Positions 56,771 to 64,000 of a stretch of DNA of 64,000 bases are shown here, in pieces (position 1 is the stretch's first letter; every line of letters starts with the position of its first letter). A model generated the notes under the pieces. That model had not been told where the DNA came from and did not search any database. It saw only the letters and a list, made by a program, of their open reading frames with translations. Location: assembly GCA_902594335.1 (NCBI GenBank), contig CACJLY010000001.1, positions 62,001 to 126,000 of the forward strand, in the 5' to 3' direction. Source of the stretch: an uncultured Pelagibacteraceae bacterium (GTDB lineage Bacteria > Pseudomonadota > Alphaproteobacteria > Pelagibacterales > Pelagibacteraceae). Made by a program: the position numbers and the translations under genes.

Positions 56771-56809
56771 ATATGGGAATACCTGCTATTACTGCAGGTA
56801 ATCCCATAT
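56771..56809 (-). terminator. Strong hairpin downstream of glnA
   Basis: ATATGGGAATACCTGC (56771-56786) and GCAGGTAATCCCATAT (56794-56809) form a 16-bp stem with one central mismatch and a 7-nt loop. It lies 11 nt past the glnA stop. It is by far the most stable inverted repeat I noticed in the window. A clean U-tract after it is lacking on the minus strand, so it could terminate glnA mRNA or protect its 3' end. Confidence 0.7.
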
Positions 56810-56820
56810 AATTAAGCTTT

Positions 56821-58227
56821 TTAACAGCTATAATACATGTCAAATTCAATAGGATGCGGCGTATGTTCAAAATTGTGAATTTCCTCATATTTAAGTTCAA
56901 TATACGCATCTATTTGATCATCAGTAAATACATTGCCTTTAGTTAAGAAACTTCTATCTTTATCCAAAGCTTCCATTGCTTCTCTTAACGAACCGCAAAC
57001 AGTTGGTACCTTCTTAACTTGCTTTTCTGATAAAGCGTAAAGGTCTTTGTCGAACGATTTACCTGGATCAATTTTATTTTTTATTCCATCAATACCAGCC
57101 ATAAGCATAGAAGCAAATGTCAAGTATGGATTTCCTGAAGCATCTGGGAATCTTATTTCACATCTTGCACCTTTTTTGCTTAATGTGATTGGAATTCTGC
57201 ATGAAGCTGATCTATTTCTTGCAGAGTATGCAAGTAAAACGGGAGCCTCAAATCCTGGAATTAATCTTTTATAACTATTTGTAGTAGCATTAGCAAATGC
57301 ATTAATTGCTTTTGCATGCTTTAATACTCCACCAATATAATAAAGCGCAGTTTGAGATAATCCAGCATATTTGTTTCCAGAAAATACCGGAGTTTTCCCT
57401 TTCCAAATTGATTGGTGAGTATGCATTCCAGAACCATTATCTCCTTTAACTGGCTTAGGCATAAAAGTTGCAGTTTTTCCAAAAGAGTGAGAAACCATTT
57501 GAACTACATATTTATATAGCTGAACGTTGTCTGCTTGGTTAACCAAAGTTCCAAATAACATTCCAAGTTCATGTTGACTTGGAGCAACTTCATGGTGATG
57601 TTTTTCTACTGTAATCCCAACATCCCTTAGTCCTTTAAGATATTCACCTCTCATATCTTGTGCACTATCTACTGGTGGCACAGGAAAATATCCTCCTTTT
57701 ACTCCAGGTCTATGACCCATGTTTCCATTATCATAAGATTTTCCAGAGTTATAAGGACCTTCTGAACTATCAATTGAAAAACTTGTTTCATTCATATCGT
57801 TTTTAATTCTTACGTCGTCAAAAACAAAAAACTCAGGCTCTGGACCAAAATAAGCTGTATCTCCAATTCCTGTTTTCTTTAAATAAGCTTCAGCTTTTTT
57901 TGCAATTCCTCTAGGATCTCTCTCATATGGATCTCTCTTAACAGCATCTAAAATATCACAAAATAAAATTAAAGTATTATGAGATGTATAAGGATCTATT
58001 ACTTTTCTACTTAAATCAGGCTTTAATATCATGTCAGATTCATTAATTGCTTTCCATCCTGCAATTGACGATCCATCAAAAAATACACCGTCATTTAACA
58101 TTCCTTCATCTACAATAGTTGTATCCATTGTTAAATGTTGAAGTTTTCCCCTTGGGTCTGTAAATCTAAGATCTACAAACTCAATATTCTTAGACTTCAT
58201 TAATTTTAGTACGTCCTTAGCGCTCAT
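56821..58227 (-). CDS. glnA: Glutamine synthetase, type I
   Basis: This 468-residue dodecameric enzyme makes glutamine from glutamate and ammonia. It has FDGSSIAGW near residue 50, the ATP region VKGDNGSGMHTHQSIWK near 260, RIPITLSKKGARCEIRFPD near 345, and the Tyr in DLYALSEKQ near 395 that in enterics is adenylylated. A good ribosome-binding site (AGGAG at 58233-58237) precedes the ATG. It is a monocistronic gene with a hairpin behind it and 141 nt of upstream sequence; I could not identify a clear NtrC or sigma-54 site. Confidence 0.96.
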   Translation of the reverse strand: MSAKDVLKLMKSKNIEFVDLRFTDPRGKLQHLTMDTTIVDEGMLNDGVFFDGSSIAGWKAINESDMILKPDLSRKVIDPYTSHNTLILFCDILDAVKRDPYERDPRGIAKKAEAYLKKTGIGDTAYFGPEPEFFVFDDVRIKNDMNETSFSIDSSEGPYNSGKSYDNGNMGHRPGVKGGYFPVPPVDSAQDMRGEYLKGLRDVGITVEKHHHEVAPSQHELGMLFGTLVNQADNVQLYKYVVQMVSHSFGKTATFMPKPVKGDNGSGMHTHQSIWKGKTPVFSGNKYAGLSQTALYYIGGVLKHAKAINAFANATTNSYKRLIPGFEAPVLLAYSARNRSASCRIPITLSKKGARCEIRFPDASGNPYLTFASMLMAGIDGIKNKIDPGKSFDKDLYALSEKQVKKVPTVCGSLREAMEALDKDRSFLTKGNVFTDDQIDAYIELKYEEIHNFEHTPHPIEFDMYYSC

Positions 58228-58368
58228 ATTATCTCCTATAATTTTTTAATTTTCTTATCAGTTAAGAAAAGATAAATAATGCCTATTAAATAGATATCAC
58301 TTATGCTTTTTTTACATGTATATTAACCTTAAAAAATTAAAATTTTCAATCAATCCTAAGTTGCAATA

Positions 58369-58848
58369 TTGAGTTTATTAAATAAAGAACCAGTTAAAAG
58401 AGCTGAAAAAGCATTAAAAGAATTCGATGAAACTTTATCAGTTAAAGAATTAGAAAATACAGCAAGAACTGCTCTTGACGCAGCAAAATCTTTAAATTGT
58501 GAAGTAGGGGCAATTGTAAAAAGTTTACTTTTTAAAAATGGTGATAATTATTTTTTATGTTTGGTCTCTGGTGACAAAAGATGTTCATTAAACAAATTAA
58601 AAAATTTTTTTAATAGTAAAGATTTAAGCATGGCATCACCTAATGATGTGAAAGAACAAACTGGATATACAATAGGAGGAGTTTCACCTATAGGTCATAA
58701 AAAAAGTTTACAGATATTAGTTGATAGATCCTTAAATAGGTTTAAGGATTTATATGCAGCAGCAGGACATCCAAACTGTATTTTTAAAATTAATTTTGAT
58801 GATCTTATTAAAATAACAAATGGATCAATAGAAGACGTAATTGAATGA
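58369..58848 (+). CDS. YbaK-type aminoacyl-tRNA deacylase, TTG start
   Basis: This 159-residue protein matches the YbaK/ProX editing fold: NTARTALDAAKSLNCEVGAIVKSLLF near residue 30, CLVSGDKRCSLNKL near 66, and GYTIGGVSPIGHKKSLQILVD near 102. It probably hydrolyses mischarged aminoacyl-tRNAs. The start is a TTG at 58369; no ATG gives the full N-terminus. It overlaps the EamA gene by 4 nt, a frequent pairing. Confidence 0.88.
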   Translation: MSLLNKEPVKRAEKALKEFDETLSVKELENTARTALDAAKSLNCEVGAIVKSLLFKNGDNYFLCLVSGDKRCSLNKLKNFFNSKDLSMASPNDVKEQTGYTIGGVSPIGHKKSLQILVDRSLNRFKDLYAAAGHPNCIFKINFDDLIKITNGSIEDVIE

Positions 58849-59738
58849 AATCTCCAAACGCTACTGATTATTTCATTCTTACTTTTTTAGCTTTGCTTTG
58901 GGCTTCAGCTTTCTTTAATATTAAAATTGCAACATATTCCTATGGACCAATAACAATAGCTTTTCTAAGAATTTTTTTTGGAATGATACCATTATTATTA
59001 ATTTGTTATTTCAAAAAAATAAAAATTGAGGCGTTTTCTAAAGATTGGAAATGGTTTGCAGCAATTGGGATCATTAATTTAGTTATACCTTTTTTCCTAA
59101 TAGCATACGGGGTTCAGAAAGTTCAAAGTAACTTAGCAGCAATTTTAATGTCAACTACACCTATAAGTGCAACAATACTTGCACATTTCTTTGCAGAAGG
59201 AGAGAAAATAAACATTATAAAAATATTCGGAATAGTATTAGGTTTTTCAGGAATTGTTTATTTATTCTCAGAAAATTTACTTATAAATAGTGAAAATTTA
59301 TTTTCTGCTCTAATGATTCTTTTGGGATCCACTTTTTATGTTATTGGAGGAATTTTAACATTAAAAATTAGTAATAAGAAAAATGAAAATGTAACTGCAT
59401 CAATTCTTATTTGGGGTGTTATAATTGTTTGTCCAATATCACTAATAATTGAGCAACCTTGGAATTTAAATCCATCATTTGAGTCTACATTATCTCTAAT
59501 TTATCTTGGTATTTTTCCAACTGGGATAGCATGGTTATTAAGATTTATGATTTTAAAGAAAAATGGCTTAGTTTTTCAAAGTCAAGTCGCTTATCTAATA
59601 CCGATTTTTGGTGTTATTTTAGGATTTATTTTCCTTAACGAGTTAGTAACACCTAAAATTTTAATAGCTTTATGTGCTGTTGTCTTAGGAATTTATTTTG
59701 TAAAAAAAGCAGGAGATAAAAAAATACAAAGTATATAA
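58845..59738 (+). CDS. EamA/DMT family permease
   Basis: This 297-residue, ten-helix protein has two EamA repeats, with FFNIKIATYSYGPITIAFLRIFF early and a second repeat ending in GFIFLNELVTPKILI. It is a different branch from the EamA at 4701. Substrate unknown. It starts within the end of the YbaK gene and ends 7 nt from the convergent oxidoreductase. Confidence 0.87.
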   Translation: MKSPNATDYFILTFLALLWASAFFNIKIATYSYGPITIAFLRIFFGMIPLLLICYFKKIKIEAFSKDWKWFAAIGIINLVIPFFLIAYGVQKVQSNLAAILMSTTPISATILAHFFAEGEKINIIKIFGIVLGFSGIVYLFSENLLINSENLFSALMILLGSTFYVIGGILTLKISNKKNENVTASILIWGVIIVCPISLIIEQPWNLNPSFESTLSLIYLGIFPTGIAWLLRFMILKKNGLVFQSQVAYLIPIFGVILGFIFLNELVTPKILIALCAVVLGIYFVKKAGDKKIQSI

Positions 59739-59745
59739 AAAATTT

Positions 59746-60762
59746 CTAATTTATTTTTAATTTTTCAAATTTTTTTGACTTAACTGATTTTTGTGCAGCT
59801 TCTGCTAACATTATAGACTTTCTTCCATCCTCAAAAACAGCTCTAGGTTTTATATTTTTTTTGCAAAAGTTTGCAAGGTCAGATAGTTGCAATCTAAAAG
59901 CTTCTGCATATCTCTCTATAAAAAAATGAAGGAGCGGGGATTTATTATTTGTTGAATTTTTTAAAAAGAGATTAGTTTCAGTATCTCTTTTATTATCAGA
60001 TATCATCATTCCTTTTGTTCCAAAAAGTTCAACTCTTTGGTCATAACCAAAACTACAATGTCTTGAATTAGTTATAATGCATTGCACTCCTTTTTTCGAC
60101 TTAAGCACTGTTGTTGCAAGCTCATAGTCTTTTAATTTATTAAATCTTTGGTCTGATATGTTACTTCCAGTAGCAAATACTGATATAAATTCATCTGAAC
60201 CCAAGTAATACCTTGCCAAATCAAAATCATGTATCATCATATCTTTAAAAATACCTCCAGAACCTTTTAAATAAGATAATGAAGGAGGAGCAGGGTCCCG
60301 ACTAGTTATAATAATTTTTTCAAGTTTGCCTATTTTATTTTTTAATAAATTCTTTTTAAGTAAATTATGTCCAGGATCATATCTTCTATTAAAGCCTATT
60401 TGAACTTTAGGATTAAGTTTCTTAATTTTTGTTAATGATGAATTAATTTTTTTTAAATTTAAATCTAGTGGTTTTTCGCAAAAGATTACTTTTTTGTATT
60501 TTGCGCCTTTTTCAATAAATTTTAAATGTGTAGAAGTAGAGGAGGCTATAAAAATACATCTAATTTCATTATCTTTAAAAGCTATATCTGGATTGTTTAT
60601 AGAAATAGAATTAAATTTTTTTGAAACTTTGTTTGATAGATTTTTATTTAAATCAAAAACATATTTCAATTCAAATTCACTATTTTTTCTTAAATTATTA
60701 GCATGCATCTGGCCAATTCTACCAAGGCCTAATAGAGCAGTTTTTATTTTATTTTTACCCAT
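59746..60762 (-). CDS. Gfo/Idh/MocA oxidoreductase (inositol 2-dehydrogenase-like)
   Basis: This 338-residue protein has ALLGLGRIGQMHANNL at the N-terminus, FCEKPLDLN near residue 95, GFNRRYDPGH near 120 and GGIFKDMMIHDFDLARYYLGSDE near 168. The GxGRIGxxHxxN and RRYDPGH features are typical of inositol 2-dehydrogenase (IolG). Next to an IolE-like gene this supports a role in inositol-type catabolism. It overlaps the next oxidoreductase by 19 nt. Confidence 0.85.
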   Translation of the reverse strand: MGKNKIKTALLGLGRIGQMHANNLRKNSEFELKYVFDLNKNLSNKVSKKFNSISINNPDIAFKDNEIRCIFIASSTSTHLKFIEKGAKYKKVIFCEKPLDLNLKKINSSLTKIKKLNPKVQIGFNRRYDPGHNLLKKNLLKNKIGKLEKIIITSRDPAPPSLSYLKGSGGIFKDMMIHDFDLARYYLGSDEFISVFATGSNISDQRFNKLKDYELATTVLKSKKGVQCIITNSRHCSFGYDQRVELFGTKGMMISDNKRDTETNLFLKNSTNNKSPLLHFFIERYAEAFRLQLSDLANFCKKNIKPRAVFEDGRKSIMLAEAAQKSVKSKKFEKLKIN

Positions 60763-61889
60763 CTTTTTTTTCTATTTGAAACTTTGCATGCTTCGATAAA
60801 TTTTGCAGTTTCCAGTCCTTCGTCCTCATTAGGGTAAAAATACCTTTTTTTTACATTATTTTTCAAAGAAGCTGCAAATTCACGATAAATATTTGCAAAT
60901 GCATCTAAATAGCCTTCAGGATGTCCAAATTTTAATCTAGAAAATTTTTTAGACAATTCAGCATTAAAAAAACCTCTTTCAATAAATTTAACAGCACCAT
61001 TAGATGGATTAAGTTTTAAATAGTTTGGATCGTTTTGAACCCATTCCAAACTTCCTTTCGTTCCAAATATTCTTATTCGTAATCCGTAAACACCGCCTCT
61101 AGCCATCACACTTGTCCAAAACATTCCTTTAGCTCCATTATTAAAATTAATCATTACTTGAGCATTGTTGTCCATTTTAACTTTATTTGAAACTTGTTTA
61201 ATATCTGCAAAAATAGTTTCACCTTTTAAACCTGATATATAAGTTGCCATATGATATGCATGGGACCCAATTTCATTCAGGACCGCTGAAGCTCCAACGA
61301 TATTTTTATCTATTTTCCATTTAAACTTTTCCTTTGCATTTTTTTGAGTGATATTTTCTCCATCTGACCAATCCTGAACATATTCAACATTTATATATTC
61401 AACTTTTCCAATTTTACCTTTTTCAACCAATACTTTTGCTTCTCTAACCATAGGATAAGCAGAATAATTATGTGTCAAAGCATACTTAATTTTTTTATTT
61501 GATTTTATTTTTTTAAATAATTTCTTAGCCTGGGCAAGATTTCCAGCAAATGGTTTATCAGAAATTACATGAATATTTTTATCAATAAATTTTTCAGCAA
61601 TAATTTGGTGACTTGAAGGAGGTGTCATTATAGCCACAACATTAATACCATCTTTTCTTTCCGCTTCTCTTTCAGCCATTTCTCTAAAATTTGAATAGCA
61701 TCTCTCTTTTATGATACCTAGGCTTTGACCAAAGCTTTTAGATAGTTTTGAATTTCTTGAAAAAACACCAGCAACTATCTCATATTGATTATCAAATCTT
61801 GATGAAATTCTGTGAACATGACCAATCCAGGATTTTGGGCCACCTCCAACTACACCAAGCTGGATTTTTTTTCCTTTAATTAATCTCAT
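60744..61889 (-). CDS. Gfo/Idh/MocA family oxidoreductase
   Basis: This 381-residue protein starts at the ATG at 61889 (the ORF track's longer form runs into iolE on the other strand). It has LGVVGGGPKSWIGHVHRIS near residue 10, SDKPFAGNL near 100, THNYSAYPM near 128, and NEIGSHAYHMATYISG near 190. These match a distinct Gfo/Idh subgroup often seen in inositol or sugar clusters. It is divergent from iolE with only 31 nt between start codons. Confidence 0.86.
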   Translation of the reverse strand: MRLIKGKKIQLGVVGGGPKSWIGHVHRISSRFDNQYEIVAGVFSRNSKLSKSFGQSLGIIKERCYSNFREMAEREAERKDGINVVAIMTPPSSHQIIAEKFIDKNIHVISDKPFAGNLAQAKKLFKKIKSNKKIKYALTHNYSAYPMVREAKVLVEKGKIGKVEYINVEYVQDWSDGENITQKNAKEKFKWKIDKNIVGASAVLNEIGSHAYHMATYISGLKGETIFADIKQVSNKVKMDNNAQVMINFNNGAKGMFWTSVMARGGVYGLRIRIFGTKGSLEWVQNDPNYLKLNPSNGAVKFIERGFFNAELSKKFSRLKFGHPEGYLDAFANIYREFAASLKNNVKKRYFYPNEDEGLETAKFIEACKVSNRKKRWVKIK

Positions 61890-61920
61890 GATTAAATATA
61901 TCTTAACAAATAAAAAATTT

Positions 61921-62823
61921 ATGTCAGTAAAATTAGGTATAGCACCAATTGCTTGGAGTAATGATGACATGCCTGAATTAGGTGGAGATACTCCTTTAGA
62001 GCAATGTTTGTCAGAAGCAAGCAAGGCTGGATATGTTGGCATTGAATCAGGTGGTAAATTCCCAAAAACATCAAACGAATTATTACCAAAGTTAGATAAG
62101 TATAACTTAAAATTATGTTCTGGTTGGTATAGCGGAAATCTTAGAAAAAATTCTGTTGAAAAAGAAAAAAATTTAATTCAAGACCAACTGAAATTATTTA
62201 AAGATTGTGAGGCTCCATGTATCGTTTTTGCTGAAGTTTTTGGTTCAATACAGGGTGATCCAACAAAAAAACTTTCCAATAGGCCAAAGATGACGGACCA
62301 AGAATGGAAAGATTATTGTACAAAAATTTCTGAACTTGCAAAGTATCTTGAAGATGAAGGTATGCCTTTAGCTTATCACCATCATATGGGTACAGTAATA
62401 GAAACAGAAGAAGAAACTAATAGATTACTAGAAAACACAGATGATAGTGTAAAATTAACTTTAGATACTGGTCATATGTTATTTGCTAAGGGAAACTCAA
62501 TTAATATAATTAATAAATTTAAAGAACGAGTAATCCACATACACTGCAAAGATATTAGAGAAGAAGTATTAAAAAAAGCCCTTTCTGAGGATTTGAGTTT
62601 TAGGGATGCTTTTTTAGAAGGTGCTTTTACGGTACCTGGCGATGGGTGTATCGACTACAAACCTCTGTTTGATATTCTAAAAAAAAATAATTATCAAGGT
62701 TGGCTTGTGGTAGAGGCTGAACAAGATCCTAAAAAAGCTAATCCACTTGAATACGCTATCAAGGGTTACAAATATATTACTGATACTTTAAAGAAATCAA
62801 ATTTAGAGATTAATAATCTATAA
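61921..62823 (+). CDS. IolE-like TIM-barrel dehydratase/isomerase
   Basis: This 300-residue protein resembles myo-inosose-2 dehydratase (IolE): LGIAPIAWSNDDMPELGGD at the N-terminus, CLSEASKAGYVGIESGGKFP, YHHHMGTVIETEEE near residue 155, LTLDTGHMLFA near 182, and HIHCKDIR near 210, with His, Glu and Asp metal ligands of the AP-endonuclease-2 fold. The start at 61921 is chosen over the track's 61888, which overlaps the divergent gene. IolE acts after IolG, and both kinds of gene are here. Confidence 0.85.
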   Translation: MSVKLGIAPIAWSNDDMPELGGDTPLEQCLSEASKAGYVGIESGGKFPKTSNELLPKLDKYNLKLCSGWYSGNLRKNSVEKEKNLIQDQLKLFKDCEAPCIVFAEVFGSIQGDPTKKLSNRPKMTDQEWKDYCTKISELAKYLEDEGMPLAYHHHMGTVIETEEETNRLLENTDDSVKLTLDTGHMLFAKGNSINIINKFKERVIHIHCKDIREEVLKKALSEDLSFRDAFLEGAFTVPGDGCIDYKPLFDILKKNNYQGWLVVEAEQDPKKANPLEYAIKGYKYITDTLKKSNLEINNL

Positions 62824-63774
62824 TTTTACTTTTTTACTGTCTTCAAGTTTACCATCGAAAAAATCAAAAATATTTTGAATAGTTTCTTTTGCCATTCTTG
62901 TCATACATTCCTCAGTGAATGCTGCAGCATGAGGACTAAGGAAAACTTTGTCATTTTTTAATAAAGGATTATCAGCCTCTGGAGGCTCTACCTCAAATAC
63001 ATCAATTCCTGCTCCAAAAATCAAATTTTCATTCAATGCCCTATCTAAATCTTTTTCATTTATAATACCGCCTCTTGCAGCATTTATGATGATGCAATTT
63101 TTTTTCATCGTTTTTAGAAGTTCGTAATTTATAATATTTTTCGTTTGATCAGTTAAAGGTATATGGAGTGAGACAGCATCCATATCTTTAATAGCCTCTG
63201 ATAAATCTTCAACTTTTTTACCACCCATTTTGCTTATTGTTTCTGAATCTACAAATGGATCGTAAACAAAAACGTTCATTTCAAATCCTAAACATCTTTT
63301 AATCAACGCTTTTCCTATTCTTCCAAATCCAGCAATAAGAATGCTTTTATCCCAAATCTCTATAGTTTTTGGTAATTTATTTCGTTCAGTAAATTTTCCA
63401 CTTTTGACTGAATGGTCATACATACTCTTTCTTTTTGAAATACTTAAAAGCATGAAAAGAACATGTTCTGCAACTGCCACAGCATTTGCTGTTGCGGTTA
63501 TTGCTACGTCGATGTTTCCTTTTTTACAGCTATTTAAATCAATATTATCGTAACCAACTCCATGTCTTGAAATTATTTTAAGGCTTTTTGCATTTTCAAT
63601 TGCCTCAGCAGGTAACATTGAAGTTCTTAAAGAAACTGCATCTGCATCTACAATTTTTTGTTTCACATTTTCAACACTTAAATCTTCAATAACCTCGTAA
63701 CTATAGTCGCTATTACTTTTTAATAATTCCATGCCTTTTTCATGAATAGGTTGGACAATGAGAATTTTTTTCAT
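62818..63774 (-). CDS. D-2-hydroxyacid dehydrogenase (phosphoglycerate dehydrogenase-like)
   Basis: This 318-residue NAD-dependent enzyme has SRHGVGYDNIDLNS near residue 70, the dinucleotide loop AGFGRIGKALI near 150, the catalytic Arg in NAARGGIINE near 235, Glu in FEVEPPEAD and His in SPHAAAFTEE near 285. The length lacks the regulatory ACT domain of SerA, so a catabolic 2-hydroxyacid is more likely than serine synthesis. It overlaps iolE's end by 6 nt. Confidence 0.88.
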   Translation of the reverse strand: MKKILIVQPIHEKGMELLKSNSDYSYEVIEDLSVENVKQKIVDADAVSLRTSMLPAEAIENAKSLKIISRHGVGYDNIDLNSCKKGNIDVAITATANAVAVAEHVLFMLLSISKRKSMYDHSVKSGKFTERNKLPKTIEIWDKSILIAGFGRIGKALIKRCLGFEMNVFVYDPFVDSETISKMGGKKVEDLSEAIKDMDAVSLHIPLTDQTKNIINYELLKTMKKNCIIINAARGGIINEKDLDRALNENLIFGAGIDVFEVEPPEADNPLLKNDKVFLSPHAAAFTEECMTRMAKETIQNIFDFFDGKLEDSKKVKL

Positions 63775-63788
63775 AATTTTAAAAAAAA

Positions 63789-64000
63789 TTATATTAGTCT
63801 AGCAAGATCTCTTTTACTATTTCTAAATGTTGGAAGTGGATATTTAAATGCATACTTTCTTGGAATACATTTATTCTTTGCCTTTTCCCACAAAGCAATC
63901 CATTGCTTATAGTTGTGGATGGTAATATTTTTTTTATTTTTACTTCTTACATAAAAATTGGGCAAAGGTTTCCTGCCAGATGGGGTTCCAGCTCTATTGT
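63789..64000 (-). CDS. Unidentified protein, 3' fragment
   Basis: An open frame of about 70 codons runs in from the right edge and ends at TAA 63789-63791. It is Lys/Arg-rich with several aromatics; it ends with TFRNSKRDLARLI. No start codon is needed within the window. No family is recognised. It lies 14 nt upstream of the hydroxyacid dehydrogenase on the same strand, so they may be co-transcribed. Confidence 0.5.
   Translation of the reverse strand, partial: NRAGTPSGRKPLPNFYVRSKNKKNITIHNYKQWIALWEKAKNKCIPRKYAFKYPLPTFRNSKRDLARLI

Noticed and set aside
58228-58368. Riboswitch or sigma-54 promoter in the glnA-ybaK spacer
   Set aside because: No GG-N10-GC pattern or convincing conserved RNA fold was visible; only an AGGAG ribosome-binding site for glnA is clear.
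60744-62042. 432-residue form of the Gfo/Idh/MocA protein
   Set aside because: The first 51 residues are antisense to iolE; the Rossmann fold starts just after the ATG at 61889.
1-64000. CRISPR arrays, tRNA or rRNA genes, insertion sequences, prophage
   Set aside because: Gaps are all under 300 nt and I saw no regularly spaced repeats, cloverleaf-like stretches, transposase motifs or phage genes.

Overview
The window is a very AT-rich, almost gap-free bacterial chromosome segment. It has the hallmarks of a streamlined marine alphaproteobacterium of the SAR11/Pelagibacterales type. The evidence is lysine/asparagine/isoleucine-rich proteins, many gene overlaps of 1-20 nt, no intergenic space above 300 nt, no mobile DNA, and alphaproteobacterial gene orders and families (NDUFA12 and DUF2155 pair, aroQ-accB-accC, class 3 glutamate-cysteine ligase, SUF-only Fe-S assembly under an Rrf2 regulator, lptF-lptG-lptD-surA-pdxA-rsmA). 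I see no rRNA, tRNA, CRISPR, insertion sequence or prophage. The taxonomic call is inference from these traits, not from a marker-gene search.

Layout. 1-93: the 5' end of a yajQ gene running off the left edge. 191-5594: an accessory module of a D-2-hydroxyacid dehydrogenase, two Gfo/Idh/MocA oxidoreductases, an MFS transporter and an EamA permease. 5573-12266: gshB and gshA (glutathione synthesis), a DUF255 thioredoxin-like protein, an HD-domain protein, purF and cvpA. 12270-17227: an MMPL/RND exporter, dnaB, and ribosomal proteins L9, S18 and S6. The whole stretch from rpsF down to 1218 is on the minus strand with gaps of at most 66 nt. 17312-19897: fatty-acid genes fabD-fabG-acpP, then gmk. 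19886-27185: a fully overlapping minus-strand outer-membrane assembly operon (lptF, lptG, lptD, surA-like) with pdxA and rsmA at its end. 27240-29079: pepA and ndk. 29069-30644: purM-purN. 30656-34171: a DUF2066 protein, hda-like and aspS. 34172-34996: a stand-alone protein related to the C-terminal part of B12-dependent ribonucleotide reductase. 35114-39042: NDUFA12, DUF2155, accC, accB, aroQ, thiS and thiG. 39039-48503: RNase E/G, PBP1a, prfB with a programmed +1 frameshift, an AsmA-like protein and tyrS. 48551-50314: anmK and an alpha/beta hydrolase. 50444-56594: the SUF operon iscR-sufB-sufC-sufD-sufS-sufU-sufT-sufA. 56595-58227: a 45-residue small ORF, a strong hairpin and glnA. 58369-59738: a YbaK deacylase and a second EamA permease. 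59746-63774: a second accessory module with two Gfo/Idh/MocA proteins, an IolE-like dehydratase/isomerase and a second hydroxyacid dehydrogenase. 63789-64000: the 3' end of an unidentified gene.

The conserved core (about 5.6-58.8 kb) covers replication, translation, envelope assembly, purine and cofactor synthesis, and Fe-S assembly. It is flanked on both sides by sugar/sugar-acid catabolic modules with the same family composition. The most unusual points are the RF2 frameshift site, the orphan NrdJ-C-terminal protein, an RNase E/G without Zn-link cysteines, a palindrome in the suf promoter, gene losses relative to the usual alphaproteobacterial order (between acpP and gmk, and between dnaB and cvpA), convergent genes whose stop codons overlap, and divergent genes whose start codons are only 11-31 nt apart.
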